From Lachnospiraceae bacterium JLR.KK002 (GTDB taxonomy: Bacteria; Bacillota; Clostridia; Lachnospirales; Lachnospiraceae): DNA of 64,000 nt. Shown here piece after piece: positions 1-9,363 of this stretch. Positions within the stretch are counted from its first letter, which is position 1. The number at the start of each line of letters is the position of its first letter. The stretch lies in NCBI GenBank assembly GCA_036941025.1, contig JAYMNP010000001.1, positions 2,440,501 through 2,504,500 of the forward strand. The letters run 5' to 3'. The notes below the pieces were generated by a model, which was not told the origin of the DNA, did no database searches, and saw only the letters and a list, made by a program, of their open reading frames with translations. The translations under genes were made by a program, and so were the position numbers.

Positions 1-1560
1 CAGTCCGTCTAATTTCAGAATAGCGTCCGTAATGGCATATGCCGTCTGGCTGTCCAGAGAGGCTGTGGCTTCATCCAGCAGCAATACCGGCGTACCCCGC
101 AGCAAACACCGGGCAATGGACACCCGTTGCCGTTCACCGCCGGAAAGCCCCGATCCATTCTCACCGCAGAGATAATCTCCGCCCCGCTCTGCAACCAGTT
201 CAGACAAACCGGAACGTTGAATGGCCATGTCTGTTTCTTCTTCCGGGAATTCACGAAACATGGTGATATTACGGAGGATGGTATCGTTAAACAGAAAAAC
301 ATTCTGGTCAATCAGGCTGATCACATCATAAAGGCTGTTGGCATCTACTTCCCGTAATTCCTTTCCATCCACAAAAATATGACCGGAATAATCATCACAG
401 GCTCCCATCAGAAGATTAAGCAGGGTACTCTTGCCGCTTCCAGAAGGTCCCACCAGAGCGTATTTTTTCCCGGCTTCCAACCTGATATTTATATGCTCCA
501 ATACAGGCTGGTCCGGCTCATAACCAAACGTAACATCCTCAATAGAAATTGCCTCTTTCAGCATCGGTTCCACTCTGTCTCCGGCAGATTCTGCATTTTC
601 CCTGGTAATTTCAGCCAACTTCTCAATAAGGGCTCCGGCCCCTTTGCGGCTGGCCTGGTATTGGGGAACAATATTGACAGGCATTATAATATAATTGCAG
701 AGATTGAAAAAAATAAGTACCGTTCCTGCTGTAATATCCCCCCGAACAGCCAGAAACGCTCCTGCCAGGAAAATACCGAACTGTAAAATATTTGCACATA
801 AGTCCTGGCTCACTGCTGCCAGCAGACATTCCCACCAATAACGCCGGAATTTTTTCTCCTCCACTCTGCGGCTGACATCGCTGAATATCTGCCGGGCTTC
901 CTGCTCTGCCTTAAAGCTCTTGATAACAGAAAATCCTGCAAGCAAATCCTGAAGCTGAGAAACAAATTTTTCACTTTCGTCACTTACATCCTTTTCCCTG
1001 GCCGCCATCTCTTTTCCCATAAAAACAGAAGCTGTCATCGGCAAAAAAGCCAGAAACAGTGTTGCAAGGGTCAGGATAGGACTATACCAGAACATCATAC
1101 CCAGGGTTCCGATAAAAACCAGGATATAATGCAGCATCAGAAAGGACTTCCTGAGGTAATTCTCTTCCACAGAACTGACGTCATTCGTCAGCAGGGAAAT
1201 ATAACTGCCCGTATTTTCTCTGGTAAAAGCGCTGATATTCTTTTCTGAAAGATTCTGAAACGCCAGGTTCTTGTACTGAATCAGAGCTTTATATATGAAT
1301 CTGCTTTTTGCCCGATACATGGCCGCACTTACCAGGAACATCACCGTAACAAAACCAATACTGAAAATCAGAACTTCCTTTAACTGCTGCAAATCCCCGG
1401 AAGCAATAACGTCTATTACTCTGCCTAACAGCCAGGAACCCACCAGACTTGCCGGAAAATTCAAAATCACCAATACCAGGGCCAAAATGAACTGTCCTCT
1501 GTTTTTGTAATAAAAAGCATGAAAATATGATTTCACATAGTTATTTTTACTGTCTTTCAT
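1..1560 (-). CDS. ABC transporter, fused permease/ATP-binding protein (3' end cut by window edge)
   Basis: Half-size ABC exporter of the MsbA/LmrA type: an N-terminal six-helix membrane domain followed by a nucleotide-binding domain, expected to work as a dimer in the cytoplasmic membrane. The frame stays open from the ATG at 1560 to the edge. The Walker A motif (GPSGSGK) is at about 430-450, the ABC signature (LSGGE) at about 133-147, and the Walker B/D-loop (LLLDEATASLD) follows. All lie in the same frame as the ATG, which has a good AGGAGG site just upstream; an in-frame ATG 36 bases further up lacks one. About 520 residues are visible and only the last few dozen are missing. The substrate cannot be inferred. 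Confidence 0.88.
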   Translation of the reverse strand, partial: MKDSKNNYVKSYFHAFYYKNRGQFILALVLVILNFPASLVGSWLLGRVIDVIASGDLQQLKEVLIFSIGFVTVMFLVSAAMYRAKSRFIYKALIQYKNLAFQNLSEKNISAFTRENTGSYISLLTNDVSSVEENYLRKSFLMLHYILVFIGTLGMMFWYSPILTLATLFLAFLPMTASVFMGKEMAAREKDVSDESEKFVSQLQDLLAGFSVIKSFKAEQEARQIFSDVSRRVEEKKFRRYWWECLLAAVSQDLCANILQFGIFLAGAFLAVRGDITAGTVLIFFNLCNYIIMPVNIVPQYQASRKGAGALIEKLAEITRENAESAGDRVEPMLKEAISIEDVTFGYEPDQPVLEHINIRLEAGKKYALVGPSGSGKSTLLNLLMGACDDYSGHIFVDGKELREVDANSLYDVISLIDQNVFLFNDTILRNITMFREFPEEETDMAIQRSGLSELVAERGGDYLCGENGSGLSGGERQRVSIARCLLRGTPVLLLDEATASLDSQTAYAITDAILKLDGL

Positions 1561-1630
1561 AACTCCTCCTACTTCTGCAATATTCTGTCCTTCCATGAAA
1601 TGAATATTGGCTGTTTCGGAATTTTCTCTC

Positions 1631-2083
1631 TCAGGCCAGGGTAAAATTCCCCGACTCTCTGGACTTGATATTCATGGTGATGGAACAGTCTGCCAGATGT
1701 TCATAATTCACCTCCAGATTGTATTTCACCCGCACATCAATATTATCCTCCGTTTCTGCAATATCCACACTTTTGGCGTCAATACCAATTAAAATACTTC
1801 CGAACGGGGTATTGTAGTAGGAGATATTTTTCTTGTTTTTTTCAAAAATCATATGTACATTGGAAATGCCTTTTTTGGTGATATCCAGATAATCATCGGT
1901 GAGTTTGATGACATTCCTGGTATTTCCGTCAAATCCTTCCATAACCTCATCATACAGGATGTAGTGCTTTCCGTTTTTCTTGTAGTAATCGCCGGCGGTA
2001 ATCACTTCTACCGGTTCCGCATCATCTTCGTCTTTGACTGCAAACTGCAGTCCGCTGATTGATAATAACACATCTTTTGTCAT
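1631..2083 (-). CDS. DUF1934 family protein (YwiB-like)
   Basis: A 150-residue soluble protein resembling the DUF1934/YwiB family, small beta-barrel proteins of unknown function common in Firmicutes. The sequence alternates hydrophobic and polar residues as expected for a barrel and has no signal peptide or membrane segment. It starts 4 bases after the murI stop on the same strand with a GAGGAG site overlapping the murI end, so it is almost certainly translationally coupled to glutamate racemase. No biochemical role is assigned. Family assignment is by overall resemblance. Confidence 0.75.
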   Translation of the reverse strand: MTKDVLLSISGLQFAVKDEDDAEPVEVITAGDYYKKNGKHYILYDEVMEGFDGNTRNVIKLTDDYLDITKKGISNVHMIFEKNKKNISYYNTPFGSILIGIDAKSVDIAETEDNIDVRVKYNLEVNYEHLADCSITMNIKSRESGNFTLA

Positions 2084-2086
2084 AAG

Positions 2087-2920
2087 TTACTCCTCAATAT
2101 GTATTAACTGCGCTTCTTTGATTTCACAGGGCAGAATGGAACTGGCAAAACTCCTGAATTTCTCTGCGGCATCACTGACATAAAACTGGTACCGCACAGC
2201 AGGCGCCTGTCCCTTTCCGTCATTGGCAAGGTGATGCTGCCAGAGCAGACGCTTCAGGCCCTGAGCAGTTTCATAAGCCGGATTTACCAGATTGACCCCT
2301 TCCCCCATAATATCCCGGATCGTGGAACGAAGCAGCGGATAATGGGTACATCCCAGAATCAGCGTGTCAATATCTGATTCCTGAAAAGAGGCCAGATACC
2401 GTTTTGCCACCTCAATGGTAACGGAATCCTTCAGCCAGCCCTCCTCCACCAGCGGTACAAACAGCGGACATGCCTTGCCCAGTACCACCGCATCCGGATT
2501 ATGTCTGTGTATCATTTCTGTATAAATCTGGCTTCCCACCGTTCCTTCCGTTCCGATTACGCCGATTCTGCCGTTCCCGGTGGATTCTGCAGCCACTTTT
2601 GCCCCCGGTTTCACCACACCGATCACAGGCATTTTCACTTCCGGCCGAATTTCCTCCAGGGCAAAGGCACTGGCTGTATTGCAGGCAACCACAATGGCTT
2701 TCACACCCATGGTTTCCAGAAACCGGATAATCTGCCTGGAATAACGGATAATGGTTTCTTTTGACTTGCTTCCATAGGGTACGCGGGCCGTATCCCCAAA
2801 ATAAATGATATGTTCCATGGGAAGCTGGCGCATAATTTCTCTGGCCACCGTCAGCCCTCCCACCCCGGAATCGAACACGCCTACGGGAGCATATTTCTTA
2901 TCTTCAAAGGATTGATTCAT
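2087..2920 (-). CDS. murI: glutamate racemase
   Basis: Cofactor-independent racemase converting L- to D-glutamate for peptidoglycan, cytosolic. The N-terminal GVFDSGVGGLTV motif, the first catalytic cysteine in VVACNTAS (about C80) and the second in ILGCTHYP (about C191) are all present; 277 residues is normal for the family. The frame extends 21 codons further upstream, but the ATG at 2920 follows a GGAGAG site and begins MNQSFEDKK, which fits the family N-terminus, so that start is preferred. It is followed immediately by the DUF1934 gene. Confidence 0.95.
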   Translation of the reverse strand: MNQSFEDKKYAPVGVFDSGVGGLTVAREIMRQLPMEHIIYFGDTARVPYGSKSKETIIRYSRQIIRFLETMGVKAIVVACNTASAFALEEIRPEVKMPVIGVVKPGAKVAAESTGNGRIGVIGTEGTVGSQIYTEMIHRHNPDAVVLGKACPLFVPLVEEGWLKDSVTIEVAKRYLASFQESDIDTLILGCTHYPLLRSTIRDIMGEGVNLVNPAYETAQGLKRLLWQHHLANDGKGQAPAVRYQFYVSDAAEKFRSFASSILPCEIKEAQLIHIEE

Positions 2921-3038
2921 TTTACTCTCTCCATAAAACAGGTCATACACATGTATATTACCTGTTTTGCATGGAAAATGCAAGAGGAGGTGAAAATTTT
3001 CAGGATTTTACCATGTCATCCGGCCAGGGCCCTGCAGC

Positions 3039-3656
3039 TTACTCAAACTTCTCTCTCAGCCACTCCAGCAGGGCAGATTTCACCTTATAATTTTTGTGTT
3101 CCATCAGACTTTTATATTCTTCCTGAGTCAGCACCTGCTCCAGCGACTTTTTTGCTTCTTCATCCACCACTTCATAGGTGCTGTTGAAAAAACAGAGATT
3201 CGGGTACATGACACACCACCAGTTCTGTCCTTTTCCCTCTCCGATTACCACTTCCAGCGCCTCATATTTTCCTGCCGGAAAGGTATAATTTCCATAGGTT
3301 TTTTCCGGAAAATCCACCACTGCCAGTTCAGCCCTGACAGGATAATCATAGCCTTCCTCACTGATTACCCGCTCTGCTTCTTTTTCAATTCCAAACAGAT
3401 GATCTGTTATAATCCGGCGGCTTTTTTCAATATCAGACACACCGGAAAGCACCGGCTGCATACTGGCTCCTATGGCGTCCCGCACCTTTAATTTCAGTTC
3501 CTGGTCCAGAGGGGCGTCACTGTTTGCCCGCACATGGAACCGGATGATTTTTCCTGCAATTTCCTCTGTCATACTGTGATTTTTATATTGATGATACCCG
3601 CAAAGCAGCAGCAGAACTGCTGCCAGAATAATTCCTGTCCTGGTGATTTTTTTCAT
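3039..3656 (-). CDS. spoIIR: stage II sporulation protein R
   Basis: Forespore-made signalling protein that, in Bacillus, is exported to the intermembrane space and triggers SpoIIGA to process pro-sigma-E. The 205 residues begin with an uncleaved-type signal segment (about residues 5-22), followed by the family hallmark RFHVRANSD...LKLKVRDA near residues 43-64. A CVMYPNLCFF stretch near residue 150 also fits the family. The gene stands alone, with a possible sigma-F promoter 25-50 bases upstream. It supports a full endospore programme in this organism. Confidence 0.92.
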   Translation of the reverse strand: MKKITRTGIILAAVLLLLCGYHQYKNHSMTEEIAGKIIRFHVRANSDAPLDQELKLKVRDAIGASMQPVLSGVSDIEKSRRIITDHLFGIEKEAERVISEEGYDYPVRAELAVVDFPEKTYGNYTFPAGKYEALEVVIGEGKGQNWWCVMYPNLCFFNSTYEVVDEEAKKSLEQVLTQEEYKSLMEHKNYKVKSALLEWLREKFE

Positions 3657-3680
3657 GTCAGATACTCTCCTTAACCAAAA

Positions 3681-3709
3681 TAGTTTTGCCGGCTAAGGAA
3701 AGTATTGAC
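3681..3709 (-). promoter_or_regulatory. possible sigma-F/G-type promoter of spoIIR
   Basis: On the minus strand GGCAAAACTA (3690-3681) fits the forespore sigma-F -10 pattern GGnnAnAnTn at every fixed position. GTCAA (3709-3705) lies 14 bases upstream as a partial match to the -35. spoIIR is a sigma-F gene in Bacillus, so the location makes sense. The -35 is imperfect and the spacing one base short. Confidence 0.4.
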
Positions 3710-3752
3710 AGAAATTTCCGGTCTATTCCATTAAGCAATGTAATTTTTGCCG

Positions 3753-5138
3753 TCAGTCATGTTTTTTTTGTTTTTTGCCTGAACACCTCTTTTCAAAAAA
3801 ACGGTCAACTTCTTTTTTTACTGCTTCTGCCGGCAGAGTTTTCAGCAGATAACCCTCCGGCTTCAGGGCTATGACTTTCCGCACACTTTCCTGGTCTACC
3901 ATGTTTGTGAGAAAAATCACCGGCGTATCTCTGAATTCTTTCTCCGAACGGATCATTTCCAGAACCTGTCTTCCGTTGCAGACAGGCATCTCATAATCCA
4001 GAAGAACCAGATCCGGCCTGCCCAGGGTAATGGACCTGATTGCGGACATGCCGGATTTTGCTGTGATTATTTCATAATCATTATCCAGCAGGCTCTGCAT
4101 GGCCCTGAGCATAAGTTCCGAATCATCTACCAGAAGGATCTTCTTTTTCCGGCTTACGGTTGCCTTTTCTTTTCTGGCCTGACTTAAATATTTCTCCACC
4201 TCAGCCATGGCATTCTCCGTAATAATGGCAGCTCCGCCCTCACTCTGTATGGCATCCGATGCAGTCACGCAGCAGGCAAAATATCCCGCCCCTGTATCAA
4301 ACAGCAGGCTGAACCGGGGGCTCTGTTTCTCGTAAATTCTGTGAAACTGCTCATAGGTCAGAAGCTGTTCTTCTTTTATTTCAAACTGCTCTGATAAGGG
4401 AAAATGCCTGATCACCCGCTCCACAAGCTGTCTCGCCACATATCTCGCCACGTTCATCAGCATAACGCTTACCGCTTCTGCCTTTAAATCCATAACGCTG
4501 CCGATGGTGCTGACAATTACCTGTTCTTCAAAAATCAGGAAGAATTCCAGTTCCTTTTTTTCTTCCGTGCTGTATATCAGACGATAGTAAATGCCGTCTC
4601 CGAATTTCTCCCCTCCATAGCAATTGCTGACCAGCCGGGAATCAAGCTGAAACATGCTGTACAAAAGACCGGCAATTGTCTGTCCCATTACAGTCTGTTC
4701 TTCTTCCGGCAGAAGATTTTCCCACTGTTTCACCGTTTCCCCGCTCACAATCATCTGATCTTCAACCAAAGTATGTCCGACCAGCCATCCTGCGCATACG
4801 CCGAGAAAATGACTGACGGAACTTTCCGAATAACCTGTCTGCTCCAGTTCCCGCTCAAGGGCAGGAAGGGTTCGATCGCGGAAATTTTTGTGAATACGTC
4901 TGTGGGTTGCCAGTCCGGCATAATCAACGGAGTCCATATACTCCTCTTCATCCGCAAAATGCTGAATGGCATGATCTTTAAAATATTTTACGGCTTCCTG
5001 GCAGACCCAGTGGCTTTTTTCCTCCTGCCGTCCAAAGTCAAATAATTTATTCAAAATGTGGAACAGTTTTTCATGTTCTCTGTCAATCAGCTCTATTCCA
5101 ATATTATACCTTTCATTCCATACTAATTTATTTCCCAT
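3753..5138 (-). CDS. bacteriohemerythrin / CheX-like / response-regulator receiver fusion
   Basis: A three-part cytosolic protein of 461 residues. Residues 1-130 are a complete bacteriohemerythrin with the diiron ligands readable in order: H22, H60, E64, H79, H83, H122, D127. The middle (about 140-325) resembles CheC/CheX-type chemotaxis phosphatase domains in layout, but this is a weak call. The C-terminus (about 340-455) is a receiver domain with the acidic VDD pocket, the phospho-acceptor in LLDYEMP, and conserved T and K positions. Together this suggests an oxygen- or redox-responsive phosphorelay element without a DNA-binding output. The ATG at 5138 has a GGGGAAAGG site; the 19-codon upstream extension is disfavoured. 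Confidence 0.8.
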   Translation of the reverse strand: MGNKLVWNERYNIGIELIDREHEKLFHILNKLFDFGRQEEKSHWVCQEAVKYFKDHAIQHFADEEEYMDSVDYAGLATHRRIHKNFRDRTLPALERELEQTGYSESSVSHFLGVCAGWLVGHTLVEDQMIVSGETVKQWENLLPEEEQTVMGQTIAGLLYSMFQLDSRLVSNCYGGEKFGDGIYYRLIYSTEEKKELEFFLIFEEQVIVSTIGSVMDLKAEAVSVMLMNVARYVARQLVERVIRHFPLSEQFEIKEEQLLTYEQFHRIYEKQSPRFSLLFDTGAGYFACCVTASDAIQSEGGAAIITENAMAEVEKYLSQARKEKATVSRKKKILLVDDSELMLRAMQSLLDNDYEIITAKSGMSAIRSITLGRPDLVLLDYEMPVCNGRQVLEMIRSEKEFRDTPVIFLTNMVDQESVRKVIALKPEGYLLKTLPAEAVKKEVDRFFEKRCSGKKQKKHD

Positions 5139-5270
5139 AGGCCTTTCCCCTTTTCTGTTCTGAATCACTGCTTTTAAAATGGTATCAGTAACCATTTCTT
5201 TATTTTATTCCAGCACAGAAAAAAGTCCCCTTTTTCTTACGTCTTTTTCCCCTTTTCCAGGAAATTTTCT

Positions 5271-6422
5271 TTATTCCCGGTTCAGCAGGGAAATGTCCAC
5301 CTGAAACACCTGCCGCACCTGCCTGTTATAGGTGTCCGGAAAATCTCTGTACATTTTATAGAGTTCCCTGTTCTGGGACCCAAGGGAAATATAACTGTTG
5401 GTCATGTCGATACCGTATTCCTGCCTCAGCCTTTCTGCCGTTTCCGTAAGCTCCGCTGTCAGCTGCTTTTCTGTTTTCCGTTCTAACTGGTACTGCTCCG
5501 AGACAGAATTAATCTGACCGCCTTTGATTCTGCCCCGGCCTGAAACAGATACGGTGACCACCGGAGTCTCTCCTTCCAGCTCTATGGTTTTGTGTACCCG
5601 GATATCGGAAATTTCCATCACCGCATTTCGGGAAATCTCACAGGTAAATTTATTCAGAAGATTCTGGCTCAGACAGGCTTCCATGGCCTCCTCCACCGAA
5701 ATCGTCCCTTCATAATGAAAATTCGACACCGCCCCGTATGCTGTGATTACAGGACGGTTCCCCTGTTCCGTCAGCACCGGAATCAGCAGCAGCTCGTTCT
5801 GATTGTGCCACTGGTTCATGAGATTTCCCACTGTGGCAATTTTATTCTGTTTAAAATCCTTCTGGCTTTCCAGCATTTCCTCCAGATAAGTTCCCATGGA
5901 TCCTTCCGTTTCCGCCGTAAGGCTCAGAATCTCTGCCGCAGAACTGCTGCCAATCAGCAGGCTGGTATTTCTGGCGGAGGCTTCCCGCTGTTCCCAGGCC
6001 ATCAGAAGAGCCCGAAGCTGCACCGTATCCGAAAAAATATTTTCTCCTAACACCACTGCTTTCATATGGTTATAGTCCAGTACCCGGTTGGTGTTATTTT
6101 CATAGGATTTCTCCACATGGTAAATATCCGTCCCTTCCAGAGACAGGCCCATGGCAGTCTCCACAGTCCTGCCCTTCTCGGAAATCTGCGCCAGATCCGG
6201 AAAATCAAAGCTCACCACCAGATTCCGCGGTTCCTCAGCCTTTCCCTGAAACACCTCCTGAACCTGATCTTCCTCCGGTTCTGCCGGTTCCTCATTTTCT
6301 TCCTGCAAATCAATTCCCACAGCCAGGGGAAAACTCCGATGCTCCAGCTCTGTGGCGGAACATCCTGTCCAGCCGGCTGTCATAACCAGAAAAAGTGCCA
6401 GTACCAGACCTTTTTTCAGCAT
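5271..6422 (-). CDS. gerKC: spore germination protein, Ger(x)C family lipoprotein (GerKC)
   Basis: C subunit of a GerA-type nutrient germinant receptor, normally lipid-anchored outside the spore inner membrane. The N-terminus is a lipoprotein signal with a cysteine near residue 21 (AGWTGCSA), followed by the Ger(x)C fold over about residues 25-380. An acidic Glu/Pro-rich insert sits around residues 40-60. It is the last gene of the A-B-C operon and overlaps gerKB by 7 bases, implying coupled translation and stoichiometric assembly. The K-type symbol follows common naming; the actual germinant is unknown. Confidence 0.88.
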   Translation of the reverse strand: MLKKGLVLALFLVMTAGWTGCSATELEHRSFPLAVGIDLQEENEEPAEPEEDQVQEVFQGKAEEPRNLVVSFDFPDLAQISEKGRTVETAMGLSLEGTDIYHVEKSYENNTNRVLDYNHMKAVVLGENIFSDTVQLRALLMAWEQREASARNTSLLIGSSSAAEILSLTAETEGSMGTYLEEMLESQKDFKQNKIATVGNLMNQWHNQNELLLIPVLTEQGNRPVITAYGAVSNFHYEGTISVEEAMEACLSQNLLNKFTCEISRNAVMEISDIRVHKTIELEGETPVVTVSVSGRGRIKGGQINSVSEQYQLERKTEKQLTAELTETAERLRQEYGIDMTNSYISLGSQNRELYKMYRDFPDTYNRQVRQVFQVDISLLNRE

Positions 6423-7531
6423 GATTCTTTCTCCTCCTTTTTACTTTCCCAATGTGTTCTGAGATGATGAACCAGTAAAAGTATCAGTAAAATCGCCACC
6501 ATGCCGGGCAGTACAATCCATTTCTGATAAATTTCATATACTTCTATCAGAAAGGGCTGCTGAAAAAATCCGATTCCGATAAAAAATGCCAGGGGCAGAG
6601 AAATACACATGCTGTACCGGTTTCCGGATTCATGGAACAGTTCCTTCAAAATCAGAGTGCTTTGAAACACCCCTGTATGGAGCAGGGCAAACAATGCAAA
6701 AAACCACACGGTGGTCATCATCACATCCTGTCTGGTGAAAAATCCTCCTGGCAGATTTACCATACTCATCAATGTAATAACCGGGCGCTTCAGCACGCCC
6801 ATGGTATTCTGTCCAAACACCCCCAGCAGAATCAGATAAATCAGTCCGTTCATCAGGGTAACAGCAATAAGAGCTCTTTTTCCGACGGCTGCAAGTTTCT
6901 CTTCCTGTCTGCAGAAAGGCTTTAAAAACAAAAGGGCTGTCAGAGGCAGCAGAAAAATACCGCTGGCAATGGTCCCACGAAGAAAATCTTCCCCGCCGGA
7001 ATAAAAGACAGGAGCCCAGTAATCTGTCCGAACCTCCCGAAATGCCAGAATCAGCATGACCAGCAGAGGAATCCCCAGAAACCAGAAAATAATTTCATAA
7101 ACTCTGGCTCTGCCTTCAATGCCGCGAACGGTTCCATAAGCCGCAAGGGCCAGCAGCAGCAGATTCACCCAGAATTCCGAACCTTCCGGCAGCAGCCATA
7201 CCAGTACCAGCAAAGAAGTCTGATACAGCACAAATCCGCAGAGAGTGATAAAATACAGAAAATAGAAAACCATAAAAATATCTCCCACCAGTTCTCCTGC
7301 GGTATCTTTCATATAGCTGTAGTAATTTTCTTTTACATACTGCAGGTTTTTCCCCATCAGCCAGAGCAGTACAAGCCCTCCTGCCATTCCCAGAATCAGG
7401 CAGATCAGACCGTCCGCCCCGGTCATGGAAGCAAGAATTCCCGGAAGCATCAGGCTGCTCATTCCGAAAATATCCAGAATCAGAAGCCGTCTTACCTGAC
7501 GTAATGATATTTTCCGATTATCTGCAAACAT
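6416..7531 (-). CDS. gerKB: spore germination permease, GerAB/GerKB family
   Basis: B subunit of the germinant receptor, an integral membrane protein of the amino acid/polyamine/organocation superfamily. The 371 residues contain about ten hydrophobic helices spread over the full length. The N-terminal pattern KISLRQVRRLLILDIFG...LPGI resembles other GerB proteins. The ATG at 7531 has a GGAGG site nine bases away. It lies 24 bases after gerKA and overlaps gerKC. In characterised receptors this subunit binds the small-molecule germinant; the ligand here cannot be read from sequence. Confidence 0.88.
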   Translation of the reverse strand: MFADNRKISLRQVRRLLILDIFGMSSLMLPGILASMTGADGLICLILGMAGGLVLLWLMGKNLQYVKENYYSYMKDTAGELVGDIFMVFYFLYFITLCGFVLYQTSLLVLVWLLPEGSEFWVNLLLLALAAYGTVRGIEGRARVYEIIFWFLGIPLLVMLILAFREVRTDYWAPVFYSGGEDFLRGTIASGIFLLPLTALLFLKPFCRQEEKLAAVGKRALIAVTLMNGLIYLILLGVFGQNTMGVLKRPVITLMSMVNLPGGFFTRQDVMMTTVWFFALFALLHTGVFQSTLILKELFHESGNRYSMCISLPLAFFIGIGFFQQPFLIEVYEIYQKWIVLPGMVAILLILLLVHHLRTHWESKKEEKESC

Positions 7532-7555
7532 AGAACATAACCTCCTTGTGAATCC

Positions 7556-9055
7556 TCACTGTTTTTTTTCTTCCTGTTTCAGCTTCAGTCTGGTACGGGC
7601 CCCGTCTCTGGTGTAGATGGGCCTCTTTTTCAGAAAATCCAGGGGCAGACGCAGAAAGGTATCCCGTTCGTCCCGGTATCCGTTCAAATCTGCTCCCACA
7701 AAAGGCGCCAGATAGGGAATGCCAAAGCTCTCCAGATGAGACAGATGTATCAGCACGTACAGTATTCCTGCCAGAAAACCGAAAAATCCCAGATACCCGC
7801 ACAGAAATATAAACAGAAATTTCAGGATACGGAATGCAGTGGCAAATTCCTCATTGGGTACTGCGAAGGAACAAAGGGCTGTCAATGCCACCACAATTAC
7901 CACAATAGGGCTTACTATATTGGCGTCCACCGCAGCCTGTCCGATAATCAGGCCTCCCACAATCCCTATGGTATTTCCATTTGCCCCCGGAAGCCGGACT
8001 CCTGCTTCCCGCAGCAGCTCAAAGGCCAGTTCCATCAGCAGAATTTCCACCACTGCCGGAAAAGGAACTCCCTGTCTTGCCGCCGCCAGTGACAGCAGCA
8101 GATCCGTAGGCAGAATCTGGGTGTGGAAATTGGTCATGGCCAGATACAGTCCCGGAAACGTCATGGCCAGAAAGGAAGCCAGATAACGAAGCATTCTTGT
8201 AAAAGAAGCAATTTCCCAGCGGCTGTAATAATCATCGCTGGTCTGGATAAAGGTATTATAGGTGGCCGGAAGAATCAGAGCTACCGGGGAATTATCTGAC
8301 AGCAGTACAATTCTCCCCTCCAGTATGGCCATGGCCGCCCGGTCCGGCCGCTGGGTGGTCTGAAACTGCGGAAAGGGGGAATACTTTCTCTTTTCTGTAA
8401 GCTGTTCAATAATCCCGCTGTCCAGGGCCCCGTCTATTTCAAATTCCCCCAGACGCTTTTCCACTTCTTCCAACATACCGGGGTAAATCAGATCTTTCAT
8501 ATATACCAGGTCCACGTTGGTGTGAGTGCGTTTTCCCGCAAAACTCTCTTTTACCTTTACATGGGGACTGCGGAGACGTTTTCGGATCAGAGCCGTATTC
8601 AGCTTGACGGATTCTGAAAATCCCTCATTGGAACCTCGAATTACCTTCTCAGACTCCGTTTCATATACGCCTCTGCCAGGATACCCTTTATCCGGAATCT
8701 TCAGAGCTTTTCCATACCCTTCCAGGAAAAACAGAGCGTCTCCCGTCAGCATGCCCTGAGCTGCATCCTCAATGGTTTCAAATGGATCCGAATCAGAAAT
8801 ATCCTGCACATTCTGTTTTACATAAGAGACAAGTTCCTCCTCCGGCAGCTCCCGCAGTGTGGCAAGAATTTTGCCCACCGCCGAATCTTTCCAGTCAACG
8901 CTGCTGACCGACACCTCAATATAGGCAATATAACACTCCTTTTCCAGCTTCTGCCCTACTTTTATTTTTCGTTTTTTAATATCTGCACAATCAGAAAAAA
9001 GCGTCTCAAAATTCCGGATATTTTCCTGTAAATCCGGGGTAATCTCCATTGGCAT
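7556..9055 (-). CDS. gerKA: spore germination protein, GerA/GerKA family
   Basis: A subunit of the germinant receptor: a hydrophilic N-terminal domain (about residues 1-245) followed by a membrane domain with about five to six helices (about 255-465) and a basic cytosolic tail. The stretches SVKLNTALIRKRLRS and NTIGIVGGLIIGQAAV are typical of the family. Three in-frame ATGs cluster at the start; the one at 9055 has the best distance to AAGGAGG, while 9058-9061 abuts it. It is the first gene of gerKA-KB-KC. A structured repeat occupies its upstream region, so its promoter is not obvious. Confidence 0.9.
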   Translation of the reverse strand: MPMEITPDLQENIRNFETLFSDCADIKKRKIKVGQKLEKECYIAYIEVSVSSVDWKDSAVGKILATLRELPEEELVSYVKQNVQDISDSDPFETIEDAAQGMLTGDALFFLEGYGKALKIPDKGYPGRGVYETESEKVIRGSNEGFSESVKLNTALIRKRLRSPHVKVKESFAGKRTHTNVDLVYMKDLIYPGMLEEVEKRLGEFEIDGALDSGIIEQLTEKRKYSPFPQFQTTQRPDRAAMAILEGRIVLLSDNSPVALILPATYNTFIQTSDDYYSRWEIASFTRMLRYLASFLAMTFPGLYLAMTNFHTQILPTDLLLSLAAARQGVPFPAVVEILLMELAFELLREAGVRLPGANGNTIGIVGGLIIGQAAVDANIVSPIVVIVVALTALCSFAVPNEEFATAFRILKFLFIFLCGYLGFFGFLAGILYVLIHLSHLESFGIPYLAPFVGADLNGYRDERDTFLRLPLDFLKKRPIYTRDGARTRLKLKQEEKKQ

Positions 9056-9076
9056 AATCATCCTCCTTCTAAGAAC

Positions 9077-9294
9077 AAAGCGGGCAAACCCACTTCAACT
9101 CCCTGCCCCTCAATCCTGAGGGGCGCTGGACATCCTGTGGATGTCCGTTTAGCGCGGACCGAAGCGGAGCGTAGACTTGCACACTTTGTCGCGCCAAGCA
9201 CACTTGCGAAGCAATATATACCTCTTGTGCGAGTGCGCATCATTGTTTTTCTCTTACAGGGAATCGCCGCTTTGCGGCTGCTTTCCTGTAAGAG
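9077..9294. repeat. interspersed structured repeat, family A, copy 1
   Basis: About 220 bp shared with 37367-37610 in the same orientation. Four hairpins can be paired by eye: GCCCCTCA/TGAGGGGC (9105-9124); GCGCT-GGACATCC with GGATGTCC-AGCGC (9123-9155); a nested stem GCGC, GCACA, TTGC closed by GCAA, TGTGC, GCGC (9191-9238); and CTCTTACAGG/CCTGTAAGAG enclosing GCCGC/GCGGC (9251-9294). Several stems differ from copy 2 by compensating changes. It fills most of the 308-base gap between gerKA and the GntR gene. No protein-coding content is credible. Confidence 0.85.
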
Positions 9295-9295
9295 A

Positions 9296-9325
9296 AAAAG
9301 GATAAGCATGACTGCTTACCCTTTT
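9296..9325 (-). terminator. Rho-independent terminator of the ispE-gntR unit
   Basis: AAAAGG, TAAGCA, loop, TGCTTA, CCTTTT forms a stem with one internal mismatch. On the minus strand it is followed by a run of T, about 40 bases after the GntR stop codon. Confidence 0.7.
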
Positions 9326-9363
9326 CTTACCATTCCTGTATATCGTTTCCCGAATTTTCCTTT

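Noticed and set aside
9077..9294. CRISPR array or tRNA cluster in the structured gap
   Set aside because: No regularly spaced identical repeats and no cloverleaf with a CCA-type acceptor; the pairings are consecutive hairpins.
9058..9309. 83-codon minus-strand frame in repeat A1
   Set aside because: Composed entirely of the repeat and its hairpins; copy A2 does not preserve a matching frame.
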